DNA of 64,000 nt from Liolophura sinensis (lineage: Eukaryota > Mollusca > Polyplacophora > Chitonida > Chitonidae), in contig NC_088296.1 in the NCBI RefSeq assembly GCF_032854445.1, positions 14,443,623 to 14,507,622 of the forward strand, in the 5' to 3' direction. Every line of letters begins with the position of its first letter. Position 1 is the stretch's first letter. This document shows positions 10,452 to 20,860 of this stretch, one piece after another. Both the position numbers and the translations under genes were made by a program. Under the pieces are notes generated by a model, which was not told the origin of the DNA, made no database searches, and was given only the letters and a program-made list of their open reading frames with translations.

Positions 10452-12461
10452 TTGGTCAGTCTGACAGTTAACAAGGCAAACAATCTACCCCAAAACACCA
10501 TGAAGGGAGACAGAAAGAGGAAACAGTCTAGATTTCAAGCTGGAAAGGCCCAGGATCGCTCAAATAACCTGTCAGCAGTTACAGACATGCTGAACCCTGT
10601 GCCTGGGTGTTCCTTGATGGACACAGATTTCCAGCCCAATCAGGAGGCAGTAAGAACACACCAGCCTGACACAAAGAGAATACAGCGGCCAAGACGGTGC
10701 AAGGTAGATTCCACGGCTGGATCAGACAGAGATACACATGAGCGGGAATGGGCTGCTGAAGGAATGCGACTCATAGATATACAGAAAATGGTGTGTATAT
10801 GGAACAAAGTTATGCTTGAGCACAGTGAGACCAAGGACCACTGTCCACTGCCCAGGTTAGAGATAGCTGCAGAGAAAAAGTGGGGTTTAGCCTGGGCGTT
10901 CAGTTTTAAGTGCTGTGACTGTGACTATGTATCTGGCTTCCACAAATTCTACAAAGAGGTAGAATGCAACAGACCTGGCCAAAAAGCTGCGGCGGTGAAC
11001 CGAGCTCTTCAAGTAGGCCTCCAGGACACACCAATGGGGAACACCCGAGCCAGACTCCTATTTGCAGCGATGGACGTACCGCCTGCCACTCGTAGGAACA
11101 TGCATCGCACTGCAAACCATGTCGCATCTGCAATCGCAAAGCTGAACAGAGAGGATATGGCAAATAAGGTGGAAGAGGTAAAGGCATACAAAAGGCAAAG
11201 AGGAGAGGATGACAGCACAATAGATCTGGCCACAGACACTCGCTACAACAGCATTACCATAACCAGTCCCAAGAAACCGGGCCAGAATGCTTCACAAGCA
11301 ATTTCCCTGGCTGTGGAGACATCAACAGACAAGCAATACATTGTCTCCGCAGCACTGAAGAATAAATTGTGTTGGACTGGGTCCTGGCTAAGAGGAAAAG
11401 GCTTCCAAGTAAAGTGCCCTGGAGGACACGAGGAGTGCACAGCGAACACAAACCCACATGCCCCCTGGTCCGAGTATAATATGGGGAACGAGATTGGCGA
11501 GGGATTGGCGAGGCAAGGTGTTTTAGCCAAACATGTAACCACAGACGGCGACTCCAGGTCAGCCAAGGGAGTGGAGGACGGCATCCGACTGGTCGAGCCA
11601 CTGTGGGAGGTCGAACGGTTAGCAGACCCCACGCACCTTGGTAGATCCCAGTTCAAGAAATGTAACCAGGCTAAGTTCAGCGATGCCATGTTCGAAGGAC
11701 AGGGCCGAACGAGGGAAGCCAGGAAGAAAGCACAGAAGGTGTTGAGTCAGGATGTTAAGGCCAGGTGTAGCTTGATATTTTCTCAACTTATGTCTGAGCA
11801 CATTGGTGACATGAGGAAAATAAAAACTTGCCTACCCAGGGTTGTGGATGCAACGGTCAGGTGTTACGGTGGGGACTGTTCCAAATGCCGCAGGAACAGT
11901 GTGGTTTGCTCTGGAGGGAAAACCAGCAGCTGGTGGGAGAGGTCCCTGTTTTTATCCACCAGTAAACTCTGCCCTTTTAACATGGATGACAACGACAGGA
12001 AACTATTGACCGAAGTACTGCACATGAGGTTGAGCGAGACAGCCGTCACCAGTCTCTGGATGAACACCAGCACTCAAAAGTGCGAAGCTGTCAACAGATC
12101 ACTCAGCGTCTCCTTGCCCAAGAATGTAAACTACAGCAGAAATATGGAGGGAAGGGCGGCGTCCACAATCCACAGACTTAACAATGGCCAGGACAAGTCC
12201 ACGGCTGCCAAACTCCAAGCTGTCGGCGCCAGTATTTCTCCTAGGAGCGAGAGAACAGTACAACAGATTGAAAGGGTGAACCAGTACCACAAGGTTTATA
12301 AGAAGCGACAGACAGTTAAGGGGAGATCACTCCGCAATACAGCCAGAAAACCTCGAGAGCACATTGAGTACAGGCTTTCAAATCCAGAAGAAAAAACTGA
12401 CTATGCCAAGGGACAACTGGACAACACCCAAACAGATCACACATACACTAGATATTTGTAA
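10452..12461 (+). CDS. Mutator-like (MULE-type) DDE transposase, 669 aa
   Basis: Catalyses cut-and-paste movement in the nucleus. The frame is uninterrupted. Residues 17-26 are lysine/arginine-rich (MKGDRKRKQS), a likely DNA-binding or nuclear-targeting start; Met17 (10500) may be the true start. Residues 151-172 hold a Cys cluster (CCDCDY and a later C). The central block around 180-250 and the motifs ATDTRYN (D262), VTTDGDSRSAKG (D365) and TQKCEAVNRS (E545) fit the D-D-E core of the metazoan Mutator-like transposase family. ADPTHLGRSQ (391-400) is the usual His-containing segment after the second Asp. A Cys knuckle lies at C471, C476, C479 and C486. Family assignment is from recall of conserved motifs. 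It is convergent with the nuclease gene, 108 bp away. Confidence 0.85.
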   Translation: MVSLTVNKANNLPQNTMKGDRKRKQSRFQAGKAQDRSNNLSAVTDMLNPVPGCSLMDTDFQPNQEAVRTHQPDTKRIQRPRRCKVDSTAGSDRDTHEREWAAEGMRLIDIQKMVCIWNKVMLEHSETKDHCPLPRLEIAAEKKWGLAWAFSFKCCDCDYVSGFHKFYKEVECNRPGQKAAAVNRALQVGLQDTPMGNTRARLLFAAMDVPPATRRNMHRTANHVASAIAKLNREDMANKVEEVKAYKRQRGEDDSTIDLATDTRYNSITITSPKKPGQNASQAISLAVETSTDKQYIVSAALKNKLCWTGSWLRGKGFQVKCPGGHEECTANTNPHAPWSEYNMGNEIGEGLARQGVLAKHVTTDGDSRSAKGVEDGIRLVEPLWEVERLADPTHLGRSQFKKCNQAKFSDAMFEGQGRTREARKKAQKVLSQDVKARCSLIFSQLMSEHIGDMRKIKTCLPRVVDATVRCYGGDCSKCRRNSVVCSGGKTSSWWERSLFLSTSKLCPFNMDDNDRKLLTEVLHMRLSETAVTSLWMNTSTQKCEAVNRSLSVSLPKNVNYSRNMEGRAASTIHRLNNGQDKSTAAKLQAVGASISPRSERTVQQIERVNQYHKVYKKRQTVKGRSLRNTARKPREHIEYRLSNPEEKTDYAKGQLDNTQTDHTYTRYL

Positions 12462-12569
12462 CCGCCAATTTTGTATATAATTTGTCACTGCTGTTGTTGC
12501 TTATGAAAGAAATTAAAAAATGATAACAGAAATTGAGCAAAATCTAAAACAATCTGTTATTTATTATTT
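12462..12569. terminator. Convergent 3' ends of the two transposon genes
   Basis: A short AT-rich spacer. On the minus strand AATAAA (12560-12565) begins about five bases after the nuclease stop. No perfect plus-strand signal is seen before it, although AATTAAAAAAT is present. Confidence 0.4.
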
Positions 12570-12959
12570 TTAATGAGGGGAAACCAACCTGCTCAGTCTT
12601 AAATGCAACATGCACCTTGCATACTGCCCATGGCCGAGACAGCAGCGCTGCCTGTTATTGTGAACACAATGCGGTTCCAAGCTTATGTGGTCCACATTTA
12701 CACAGCGTGTGTTGTGGCACACGTGTGAACAATCAAGCTTGGGATCTAAATGTGACAGCCCCTGTCTGGCCATATAAACAAGTCTACTGATGTGTTTCTT
12801 CTTCCATCGATGTGTGACGGGGTCTTTGTAGGAGGCAAGACCATATCGACCATCCCTCGTCAATGGTCCAGTCCACACTCGACAGGCTCCGTTTTCACTA
12901 TAAACACTGAAACTTTCAATTTTTGCAGCAATTTCTGCTCTGAACGTCTCCATTTTCAA
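12570..12959 (-). CDS. I-PpoI-like His-Cys-box (His-Me finger) endonuclease, 129 aa
   Basis: This is a small DNA endonuclease of the zinc-bound His-Cys-box type. The core reads DCSHVCHNTRCVNVDHISLE (76-95). H79 matches the catalytic His, and N101/N102 (HNNRQRC) the metal-binding Asn, of the I-PpoI family. C26, C81, C86 and H91 fit the first zinc site; C106 or C107, H110, C116 and H119 fit the second. Its length is somewhat shorter than I-PpoI. No intron is evident, and it lies inside a transposon rather than a group I intron. A role in element mobility, such as target cutting or homing, is inference. The stop is TAA at 12570. Confidence 0.85.
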   Translation of the reverse strand: MKMETFRAEIAAKIESFSVYSENGACRVWTGPLTRDGRYGLASYKDPVTHRWKKKHISRLVYMARQGLSHLDPKLDCSHVCHNTRCVNVDHISLEPHCVHNNRQRCCLGHGQYARCMLHLRLSRLVSPH

Positions 12960-13207
12960 GCGTAGGAATACTAGAACGTTGCATGTTGTTCATTTCAGGA
13001 TGCCTATACACATGCTACCCTACGCTGAACAGCATTTTACCGATTTTTCATCAAAATGGATATTTTCAAAATGTAAATAGCCCCAAGAAGCTATGAAACG
13101 GCCCAATCAATGCAAAACACATCACATACCCACCAAAAATTATCAGGCTGCTGCGAAATCTAAGCGCATAGTGACATTTTTCACATTTTGGTGACTTCGA
13201 CAGTACA

Positions 13208-13661
13208 GGCCTCGGACCCCCATTAATTTTCCATAAGCGACAATGTTAACGTCTAGCGCTGTAGCTCAGTCCCAAACATTCCGTGGCCATTAAGCTTTGG
13301 TGCATACCTGGCCCAGCCTGTGAGAAAGAAGCCATAAAAATCTTGACATAGGTTGACCGTCAAAATCTGGACCTTTCCATGCCGGCAGCTGGGAGGCGTG
13401 CCTAGCAACGCCAAGGGGACGTCACTCGCAGCCTCATCACTACCTCACACCTTGTGTCCTCTCGCCCAGAATTTCAAACTTTCATCAATAAAGCTCATAC
13501 CTCCTCAAAGTTTACACAGTTTCCAGCATTTTAATACCAAGCATGCACCTGTGCACCAAAAATGGACGCCTGGGAGCAAAGAAAGACTTTATACCCTAAA
13601 ATTCACAGAACTACAATCGTCCCTACCGAAAAACGGAAGTTGTAATGGGGGTCTGTGTCCT
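13208..13661 (+). repeat. Right direct terminal repeat, 454 bp
   Basis: Same sequence as 9074-9527 by eye. It is preceded by GTACA and followed by TACT. Confidence 0.9.
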
Positions 13662-13664
13662 ACT

Positions 13665-14500
13665 CGTTCAAACCGGATGTCAATTCATTGATCACTGCGC
13701 ATGTCAACATCGCCCTAATCTGATCAAACGTACGTGCAGCCGAAGTTTTTAAATCAGTAAGGCAATTAAAACTAACGACAAATTATAGAGCAGTGGGCAT
13801 GAAACGTTGTGTGTATTAAGATTACATTTATACACAATTACATTTATTATCTGGAAAGGAAAATAGAAAGAAATATATACGGAGCTACTCGTCACACAAA
13901 TTTTAGTTTGAAACATTGTGACGTACAATGCACACCTTAATCTCGTGTTAATATGAGTCCGGCCACAAAAATGTTGTGTAGAAAGAAAACAGTTGGGAAT
14001 ACAGCAATTAGTTTAAAGCATAAACAGTCTAGTGCTGTAGCTGTGTGCGTAAGAGTCAAATAACAAAGACCACGTGAGCCAGAGTCAGCCAAAGTCAAAT
14101 TCACGATGCTTAAACTGAGATAATTTACTAAATTTGTGAAAAATGGTGCTTTTCTTACATGGTGATTATTGATCACACTTACATGTAATTAATGACTAGA
14201 GATCATCTTAAACTTTGATCAAATCCCCAAAATGCTATAATTATTAAATCAGTGACAAGAATATCTTGTAAAATCACAACTACAAATACACAAAATATCG
14301 AAAATGCATTTGCTTTATTACATAGCCCAATAAACACACTTACACAAAATAAAGATAATGTCATGCATATATCTAGCAATAACATAGCCAGCTAACTACA
14401 CATATACAATACACTCATGACGTAATACGAATGTGCAGCAATGAGATGACCAGCTATATACTCACATACAAAACACACATGGTGTAAGATTTATTTACAC
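13665..14500. other. No gene seen
   Basis: AT-rich flanking DNA. The stretch 14390-14480 may hold very degenerate units of the neighbouring 62-bp repeat (AGCAATGAGATGACCAGCTATATA). Confidence 0.4.
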
Positions 14501-14696
14501 ATTTGATTGGTGTTTTACGCCGTACTGAAGAATATTGACTGATACGACGGCGGCCAGCATTATGGTGGGAGGAAACCGGGTAGAACGTGGGGGAAAGCAA
14601 GGGCCATCCGCGGGTTGCTAACATACCTCTCCACGTACAGTTAGGTCATCGCGTCGCGATGGCGTGCTAAGCGTCTCGGCCACGGAGGCCCCCGCA
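14501..14696 (-). repeat. SINE-A copy at the left edge of a minisatellite
   Basis: TTTGATTGGTGTTTTACGCC through GGTGGGAGGAAACCGGGTAG to CGGCCACGGAGGCCC covers both ends of the family with an internal deletion. The array begins directly after it. Confidence 0.8.
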
Positions 14697-16015
14697 TAAT
14701 GTAATACGGATGTCTAGCAATAGCATAGAGAGATATACAGACGTATAGAAGATATACATGATGTATTGTGGATGTCTAGCAATAACATAGAGGGCTGTAC
14801 AGACACACTGAAGATATACATGATGTATTACGGATGTCTAGCAATAACACAGAGAGATATACAGACGCACTGAAGATATACGTCATATTTTACGGATGTC
14901 TGGCAATAAGATAGAGAGATATACAGACATACAGAAGATATACATGATGTGCTGCGGAGGTCTAGCAATAACATAGATGGCTATACAGACTCAATGAAGA
15001 TATACATAGTGTATTATAGATGTCTATCAATGACATAAAAAGCGACACAGACATACAGAAGATATATATGGTGTATTGCGGATGTCTAGCAATAACATTG
15101 AGGGCTATACAGACACACAGAAGATAAACATCATATATTACTGATGTTTAGCAATAACATACGGGCTATACAGACACACAGAAGATATACATGATGCATT
15201 GTAGATGTCTAGCAATAACATAAAAAGCTACACAGACATACAAAAGATAAACATGATGTAATAACATGATGTTATCTAGCAATAACATAGGGTGCTATAC
15301 AGACACAGCAGACATACATTATGTATTGCGGATGACTAGGAACAACATAGATGGCTATACAGGCACACCAGACATACACGATGTATTGCTGATGACTAGG
15401 AATAACATACAGGGCTATACAGACACACAAAATATATACATGATGTATTACGGATGTCTAGCAATAACATGGAGAGATATACAGACGCACTGAAGATATA
15501 CATGATGTATTGCGGATGTTCTCTCCAGCCGTAAGTGGGAAGGCCTTTCAGCAACCGACGGATGGTCGTGGGTTTTCCCAAGGCTCTGTCCGGTTTCCTC
15601 CCACCATAATGCTAGCCGCCGTCGTGTAAGTGAAATATTCTTGAGTACGTCGTAAAACACCAATCAAATAAATAAATAAATATTACGGATGTCTAGCAAT
15701 AACATAGAAGGCTATGTAAAACACACAAAATATATACATGATGTATTGCGGATGTCTATCAATAACATAGACAGCTATACAGACATATACAAAATATGCA
15801 TGCTGTATTGCTGATGTCAAACAATAACAAGGAGAGGAGAGCTTTACAAACATATAGAAGATGTACGTAATTCATTAGGGATAACTAGCAATAACATACA
15901 TGGCTATACGACACGCAGCAGATATGCATGATGCACTGCGGATGTCTAGTAATAACATAGAGAGCTGTACAGACACATAGAAGGTATACATCTTATATTA
16001 CGGATGTCTAGCAAT
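14697..16015. repeat. 62-bp minisatellite, about 18 units
   Basis: Units of the type GATGTATTACGGATGTCTAG plus CAATAACATAGAG plus TATACAGACACACAGAAG repeat at 62-bp spacing (14698, 14760, 14822 and on). A SINE-A splits the array at 15517-15683. Degraded units continue to about 16245. Open frames in the array are by-products of the repeat. Confidence 0.9.
15517..15683 (+). repeat. SINE-A, 5'-truncated, inside the minisatellite
   Basis: Starts at TCTCTCCAGCCGTAAGTGGG and ends with the AAATAAATAAATAAA tail, after which the array resumes at TATTACGGATGTCTAG. It inserted after the array had expanded. Confidence 0.85.
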
Positions 16016-16251
16016 TGCGTAGAAATAAATACGTAAAATACCTTGAACGCGTGCGTGATAAATCAGGGATGCAGCAACAATATGGCGATATATACTCAGT
16101 CGTCAGGAATACATTTGATACAATATGGATGCTTGAAAAAAGATACACAGAAATGAGTGTAATACAGAAGTCTAACGATAGCACAGCGGATCATACAGTG
16201 AGCGTCGACATATATACACTATATGGCGTAGTAGGCTGTAAAACAATATTT

Positions 16252-16482
16252 TGTTTATTTATTTCACTGGTGTTTTACGCCCTACCCATTAGTGTTTCCT
16301 CCTTTATGGAGTGAGGAAACCGAATCGAGCCTAGGGGAAATCCATGACCATCCGCAGATTGTTGACAGGCCTTTCTAGGCAAGACTGGAGAGGAAGCCAC
16401 CATGAGCTTTGCTTCACCCTCATTGATCTGAGGCGGCCATGTCATGGGGCTACGCTAGATTGCTAAGCGCCCCGGTCACAGT
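16252..16482 (-). repeat. SINE-A copy, divergent
   Basis: TTTATTTATTTCACTGGTG, GACCATCCGCAGATTGTTG and GGAGAGGAAGCCACCATGAG are recognisable. The TATACGACGGCGG block is deleted. A GT-rich tract (GGGGTGTTTGG type) follows to about 16600. Confidence 0.75.
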
Positions 16483-16599
16483 TGGGGTAGTGTGTTTAGG
16501 TGTGGGATGGGTGTGGGGGTGTTTGGTTGGATGGGTTTTTGTGTGTTTGTGAGGAGTGGGGGTGGGGTGTTGGGGTGGGGTGGGGAGTGTTGGCCGTTT

Positions 16600-17121
16600 A
16601 ATAATAATACTAGGACATCACTAGGTACATGAAATGGCCGAAAAACATTCAAATTAGATTTGATTTGCCATTAAATACAAAATTATCATCGCATTTTTAT
16701 TTTTTTTTAATAACCAGATGCAAATGCGATGTGCAGAATAGCTGTGTAGCGCATACGTGTGGAAGGACAAACTTAACCACAGCAAACAATCTAGACGAAT
16801 TTGACTTTCACTTGACAATAATAAAACACATTTGAAGCCAAACTAATGTTGGTGTTGACTGTGTGTGTTTCGGTATATTCTTTTTTGATATAGATGTTTC
16901 CACGAATCACAACTATGTAGTAAAAATGAGACCCATGCCGTGAACGAAAATAATCATACCCTTCGATATACCTAGTCCTTGTTATATCTTGTTATCTGTA
17001 AATCGAAGCAGATAGGTGCATGTCCTGTACAACCTGTAAAATCTCCTACCAAGAATAGCTTAACTTCATCAAAATGTTCTTCCTTTAGAAAAAAGTAGTC
17101 AATTATCGTTTTATGATCTCC
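16600..17121. other. No gene seen
   Basis: A 68-codon frame at 16629-16835 (+) resembles nothing known. This stretch flanks the LINE fossil. Confidence 0.4.
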
Positions 17122-17896
17122 TTACATATGTGTGATTCTGCCTTGGCCATGGTCACCTTCACCTTCGTCCATGCCTGATTTCCCATTCCCTATAGTCATA
17201 CCAGTTTCATTACAATATTTTCCCTCCAGCGCTCTCCCAAATACGTCATGTTCAACAGAACTCTTTTTATTTTTCTCTCCACCTTTCCGCGTGGACACAT
17301 CACTCGGGACCTTGTCAGGGTCTATCTTGGCATTGAAACATCCACAAACAGAAACTTTACCCATTTTAGAATATGCAATTGTGTCATTCCTTAGATCATC
17401 TATAATTGTGGTAATTGTCAAGATTAAGGTGGAATTTAGCGGTATTCCTGGGTGGAATATACAAAGAACAGACGTAAATGTTGCAAGGTATATAACATTT
17501 CTCTAATTCAAATGTCACCCAAACTTTAGCAATGCCTTGCTCTCTCACAGTGGAACCTATAGTAATGCGTTCCTTCGGTGTGTTTCTGTACAGACGCGAC
17601 AAACCCTGACTATACACGATTTCATTTTTAGGACTTTGAAATCCGTGAATATGCCTTGATGCGAATCCCTGTGGAATTCTTCTATTTGCTCTCTCAATAT
17701 GCTCGACTGTGCCCATCTTTGTTTCAAGCAGGAATATAACGTCATGTCGTTTAATCATGTTGAGAAATCGTTCATCGCCATTCTTTTTGCTGAGGCCGTT
17801 GACAGTCCAGATCATGACAAGTAGGTTGTATTTATCTTCGTGGTACTTTGCGCACGAATTGTCATCCGTCCTGCCCGTGTCAAAAGAAATACCCAA
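17122..17896 (-). pseudogene. LINE endonuclease (APE-type) fragment
   Basis: Two overlapping minus-strand frames (17396-17896 and 17122-17421), joined by a frameshift near 17400-17420, match the apurinic-type endonuclease of non-LTR retrotransposons. IWTVNGLSKKN gives the first motif (WN-type), DVIFLLETKM the catalytic Glu motif, GLSRLYRNT the central GG/S strand, and VSVCGCFNAKI stands where GDFNA is usual. The Asp is replaced by Cys, so the enzyme is dead. No reverse transcriptase follows. It is a 5' fragment of an old LINE and encodes no host protein. Confidence 0.75.
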
Positions 17897-18623
17897 AGCA
17901 TCGTTTGTACTCGATTTTCTACCTTTATTTTCATACCTGGACTCGCCATGTCGCGTTCATTTTGTTGGAATTCTTGCGTTTCTTCAATTTAACCACGGTT
18001 TAGATTCTAATGTTACTCTCTGATTGTTTTATATATGCAGGCAACCACGATTTGAAGTATGGTAAGCGACCTGAAAGAACTTCATTCAGCTTTCACCTGC
18101 AAAAGCTTCAGGCACTGTTCAAACGTGTTTGGTAAGCATTCATTCCTTCAAATGTCATTGGGACTCTTTATGGTGACCTTGTGAGGGTACAAACAGATTT
18201 TTATTTAAATTTCCTTTCCATGTATGTTGTCTTCCTCAGAATTCTATTCACAAAGTCGTTTGGCTTATATATGTATGATTGTCTCCTCTGTAGATTTGGA
18301 AATCTGGCTGGAAATTCAAAACTGTCCGAGCTGAAGCAAACAACACACTGTCGCAAAGCAGCTGGTGAATTCCCTGAAGAAGAAGAATTAAGAATTTAGA
18401 AGATAAGAACCTATTAATGCCGCTGCAAAGTAGGGAACGGCCCACAACGTACGAATTTAATACACTACCAATACACTACAAGCTGCATGATATAGGAGAT
18501 TGATCAATACATATTGTTCTTATTTATTTGATTTGTTGTTTTGAATGTACCCTTTCTTTTCTCCGATCTTGGCTAGAGAAAACCAGTGAAATTAAAAATG
18601 CACGCCTCAGAGCTTAAAACCAA
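17897..18623. other. No gene seen
   Basis: Small frames on both strands without a recognised family. Confidence 0.4.
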
Positions 18624-18722
18624 CGACGGCAGTGTGGTGGCTAAATAATGGCCGCATGTAATCGGTGAAATACAGCCTTTCGTCATTTTACCTAAATCGG
18701 GGTTTCATTCTGTTCATACATA
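18624..18722 (+). repeat. Dispersed ~100-bp repeat (family D)
   Basis: Shares GGTGAAATACAGCCTTTCG and a TTTACCTAAATC...GGGTTTCATTCTG end with copies at 31345-31443 and 60912-61015. No family is recognised. Here it ends just before the 29-bp array. Confidence 0.6.
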
Positions 18723-18734
18723 ATTCACCACTAA

Positions 18735-20860
18735 TTCTGACCAGGAACCTGACAAACCACCACGTCTAACCAGTTACACCACAAACCACCACGTCTGACC
18801 AGGTACCACACAAACCACCACGTCTGACCAGTTACATCACAAACCACCACAACTGACCAGTTACATCACAAACCATCACGTCTGACCAGGTATCTCACAA
18901 ACCATCACGACTGAACAGGTACCTCACAAACACCCACGTCTAACCAGGTACATCACAAACCACCCCGTCTGACCAGGTACCTCACAAACCACTTCGTCTG
19001 ACCAGGTGCCTGACAAACCTAGACATCTAACCGGGTTCATCACAGACCATTACGTCTGACCAGGTATCTCACAAACACCCACGTCTGACCAGGTACATCA
19101 CAAATCACCACGTCTGACCAGGTACATCACAAACCACCACAACTGACCAGTTACATCACAAATCACCACGTCTGACCAGGTAAATCACAAATCACCACTT
19201 CTGACCAGGTAAATCACAAACCACCACGACTGACCAGTCTGACCAGGTACATCACAAACCACTAATTCTAACCAGGTACCTGACAAACCAACACGTCTGA
19301 CCAGTTACATCACAAACCACCACGTCTGACCAGGTAAATCACAAACCACCACGTCTGATCAGTTACATTACAAATCACCACGTCTGACCAGGTAAATCAG
19401 AAATCACCACGTCTGACCAGGTAAATCACAAACCACCACGCCTGACCAGGTACATCACAAACCCCCACGTCTGACAAGGTACATCACAAACCACCACGTC
19501 TGACCAGTTACCCCACAAACCACCACGTCTGACAAGGTACATCACAAACCCCCACGTCTGACCAGTTACCCCACAAACCACCACGTCTGACAAGGTACAT
19601 CACAAACCACCACGTCTGACCAGGCTCATTACAAAACACCACGTATGACCAGTTACATCACAAACCACCACGTCTGACCAGTTACCCCACAAACCACCAA
19701 GCCTGACCAGGTAAATCACAAATCACCACGTCTGACCAGGTAAATGACAAACCACCACGTCTGACCAGGTACCTCACAAACCACCACGTCTGACCAGTTA
19801 CATCACAAACCACCATGTCTGACCAGTTACCCCACAAACCACCACATCTGACCAGGTAAATCACAAATCACCACGTCTGACCAGGTAAATCACAAACCAC
19901 CACTTCTGACCATGTACCTCACAAACCACCACGTCTGACCAGTTACATGACAAACCAGGTACCACAGAAACCACCACGACTGACCAGTTTGACCATGTAC
20001 ATCAAAAACCCTCACGTCTGACCAGGTACCTCACAAACCACTACGCCTGGCCAGGTGCCTGACAAAATTAGACATATAACCGGGTTCATCACAAACTATT
20101 ACGTCTGACCAGGTAAATCACAAACCCCTACGTTTGACCAGGTACAGCACAAATCACCACGTCTGACCAGGTACATCGCAACTCACCACGTCTAACCAGG
20201 TACATCACAAATCAACACATCTGACTAGGTACCTGACAAATCCAGACATCTAATCGGGTACACCACAAACCCAGAAATCTAACCGGACACATTACAAACC
20301 ACTACGTCTGACAAGGCTCATGACAAACCACTGCGTCTGACCAGTTACATCACAAACCACAACGTCTGACGAGGTACACCAGAAGCACCTTGTCTCGGCA
20401 GGTACATCACAAACCATCGGGTCTGACCAAGTTAATCACAAACAACGTTGTATAACAAGGTACGTCACAAACCACGACGCCTGACCAGGTACCTCACAAA
20501 CCACGACGTCTGATCAGGTACATCAGAGGCACTATGTCTGACCAGATACATCACAAACTACTGCGTCTTGATAGGTACCTTGCAAAAAACGACAGCTGAC
20601 CAGGCACATCACAAACAACGACATATGATCAAGTACCTCAGAAACCACCGCGTCTGACAAGGTACATCACAAACCATCATATCTGACCAGGTACATCACA
20701 AATCATTGAGTCTGACTAGGTATACCACACACCATTAGGTATGACCAGGTACATCAACAGTCAACACGTCTAACCAGGTACTCAGAAAACATCGCGTCTA
20801 ACCAGGTACCTCAGAAACCACCCCGTCTGACCAAATACATCACAAACGTTATGTTTGTAT
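18735..20860. repeat. 29-bp minisatellite, about 73 units
   Basis: The unit is of the type TGACCAGGTACATCACAAAC plus CACCACGTC. The centre (about 19100-19950) is homogeneous and the edges have decayed, the usual pattern of array turnover. Around 19470-19610 two variants alternate (GACAAGGTACATCAC and GACCAGTTACCCCAC) and form a 58-bp dimer. The period is not a multiple of three, so frames through it are not genes. Confidence 0.95.

Larger units (their letters stand above)
9070..13664 (+). mobile_element. 4.6-kb DNA transposon with 454-bp direct terminal repeats, Mutator-like transposase and I-PpoI-like nuclease
   Basis: Two direct repeats (9074-9527 and 13208-13661) look identical by eye and enclose two genes: a DDE transposase (10452-12461 +) and a His-Cys-box endonuclease (12570-12959 -). 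The whole unit is flanked by TACT (9070-9073 and 13661-13664), a candidate 4-bp target duplication; its last base overlaps the T shared by both repeats. The repeat tips are inverted: it begins GGCCTCGGACCCCCATTA and ends TAATGGGGGTCTGTGTCC, sharing GACCCCCATTA. Identical repeats and uninterrupted frames point to recent insertion. The structure is unlike a standard Mutator element, which has long inverted repeats and 8-11-bp target duplications. Alternatively, two short non-autonomous elements may flank an older insertion. Confidence 0.75.

Noticed and set aside
11243-11689. Minus-strand 148-codon frame and other antisense frames at 10.6-12.3 kb
   Set aside because: Shadows of the transposase gene with no family resemblance.
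14690-16010. CRISPR-like regular spacing in the 62-bp and 29-bp arrays
   Set aside because: Units are contiguous and similar along their whole length, without unique spacers, and the genome is eukaryotic. They are minisatellites.
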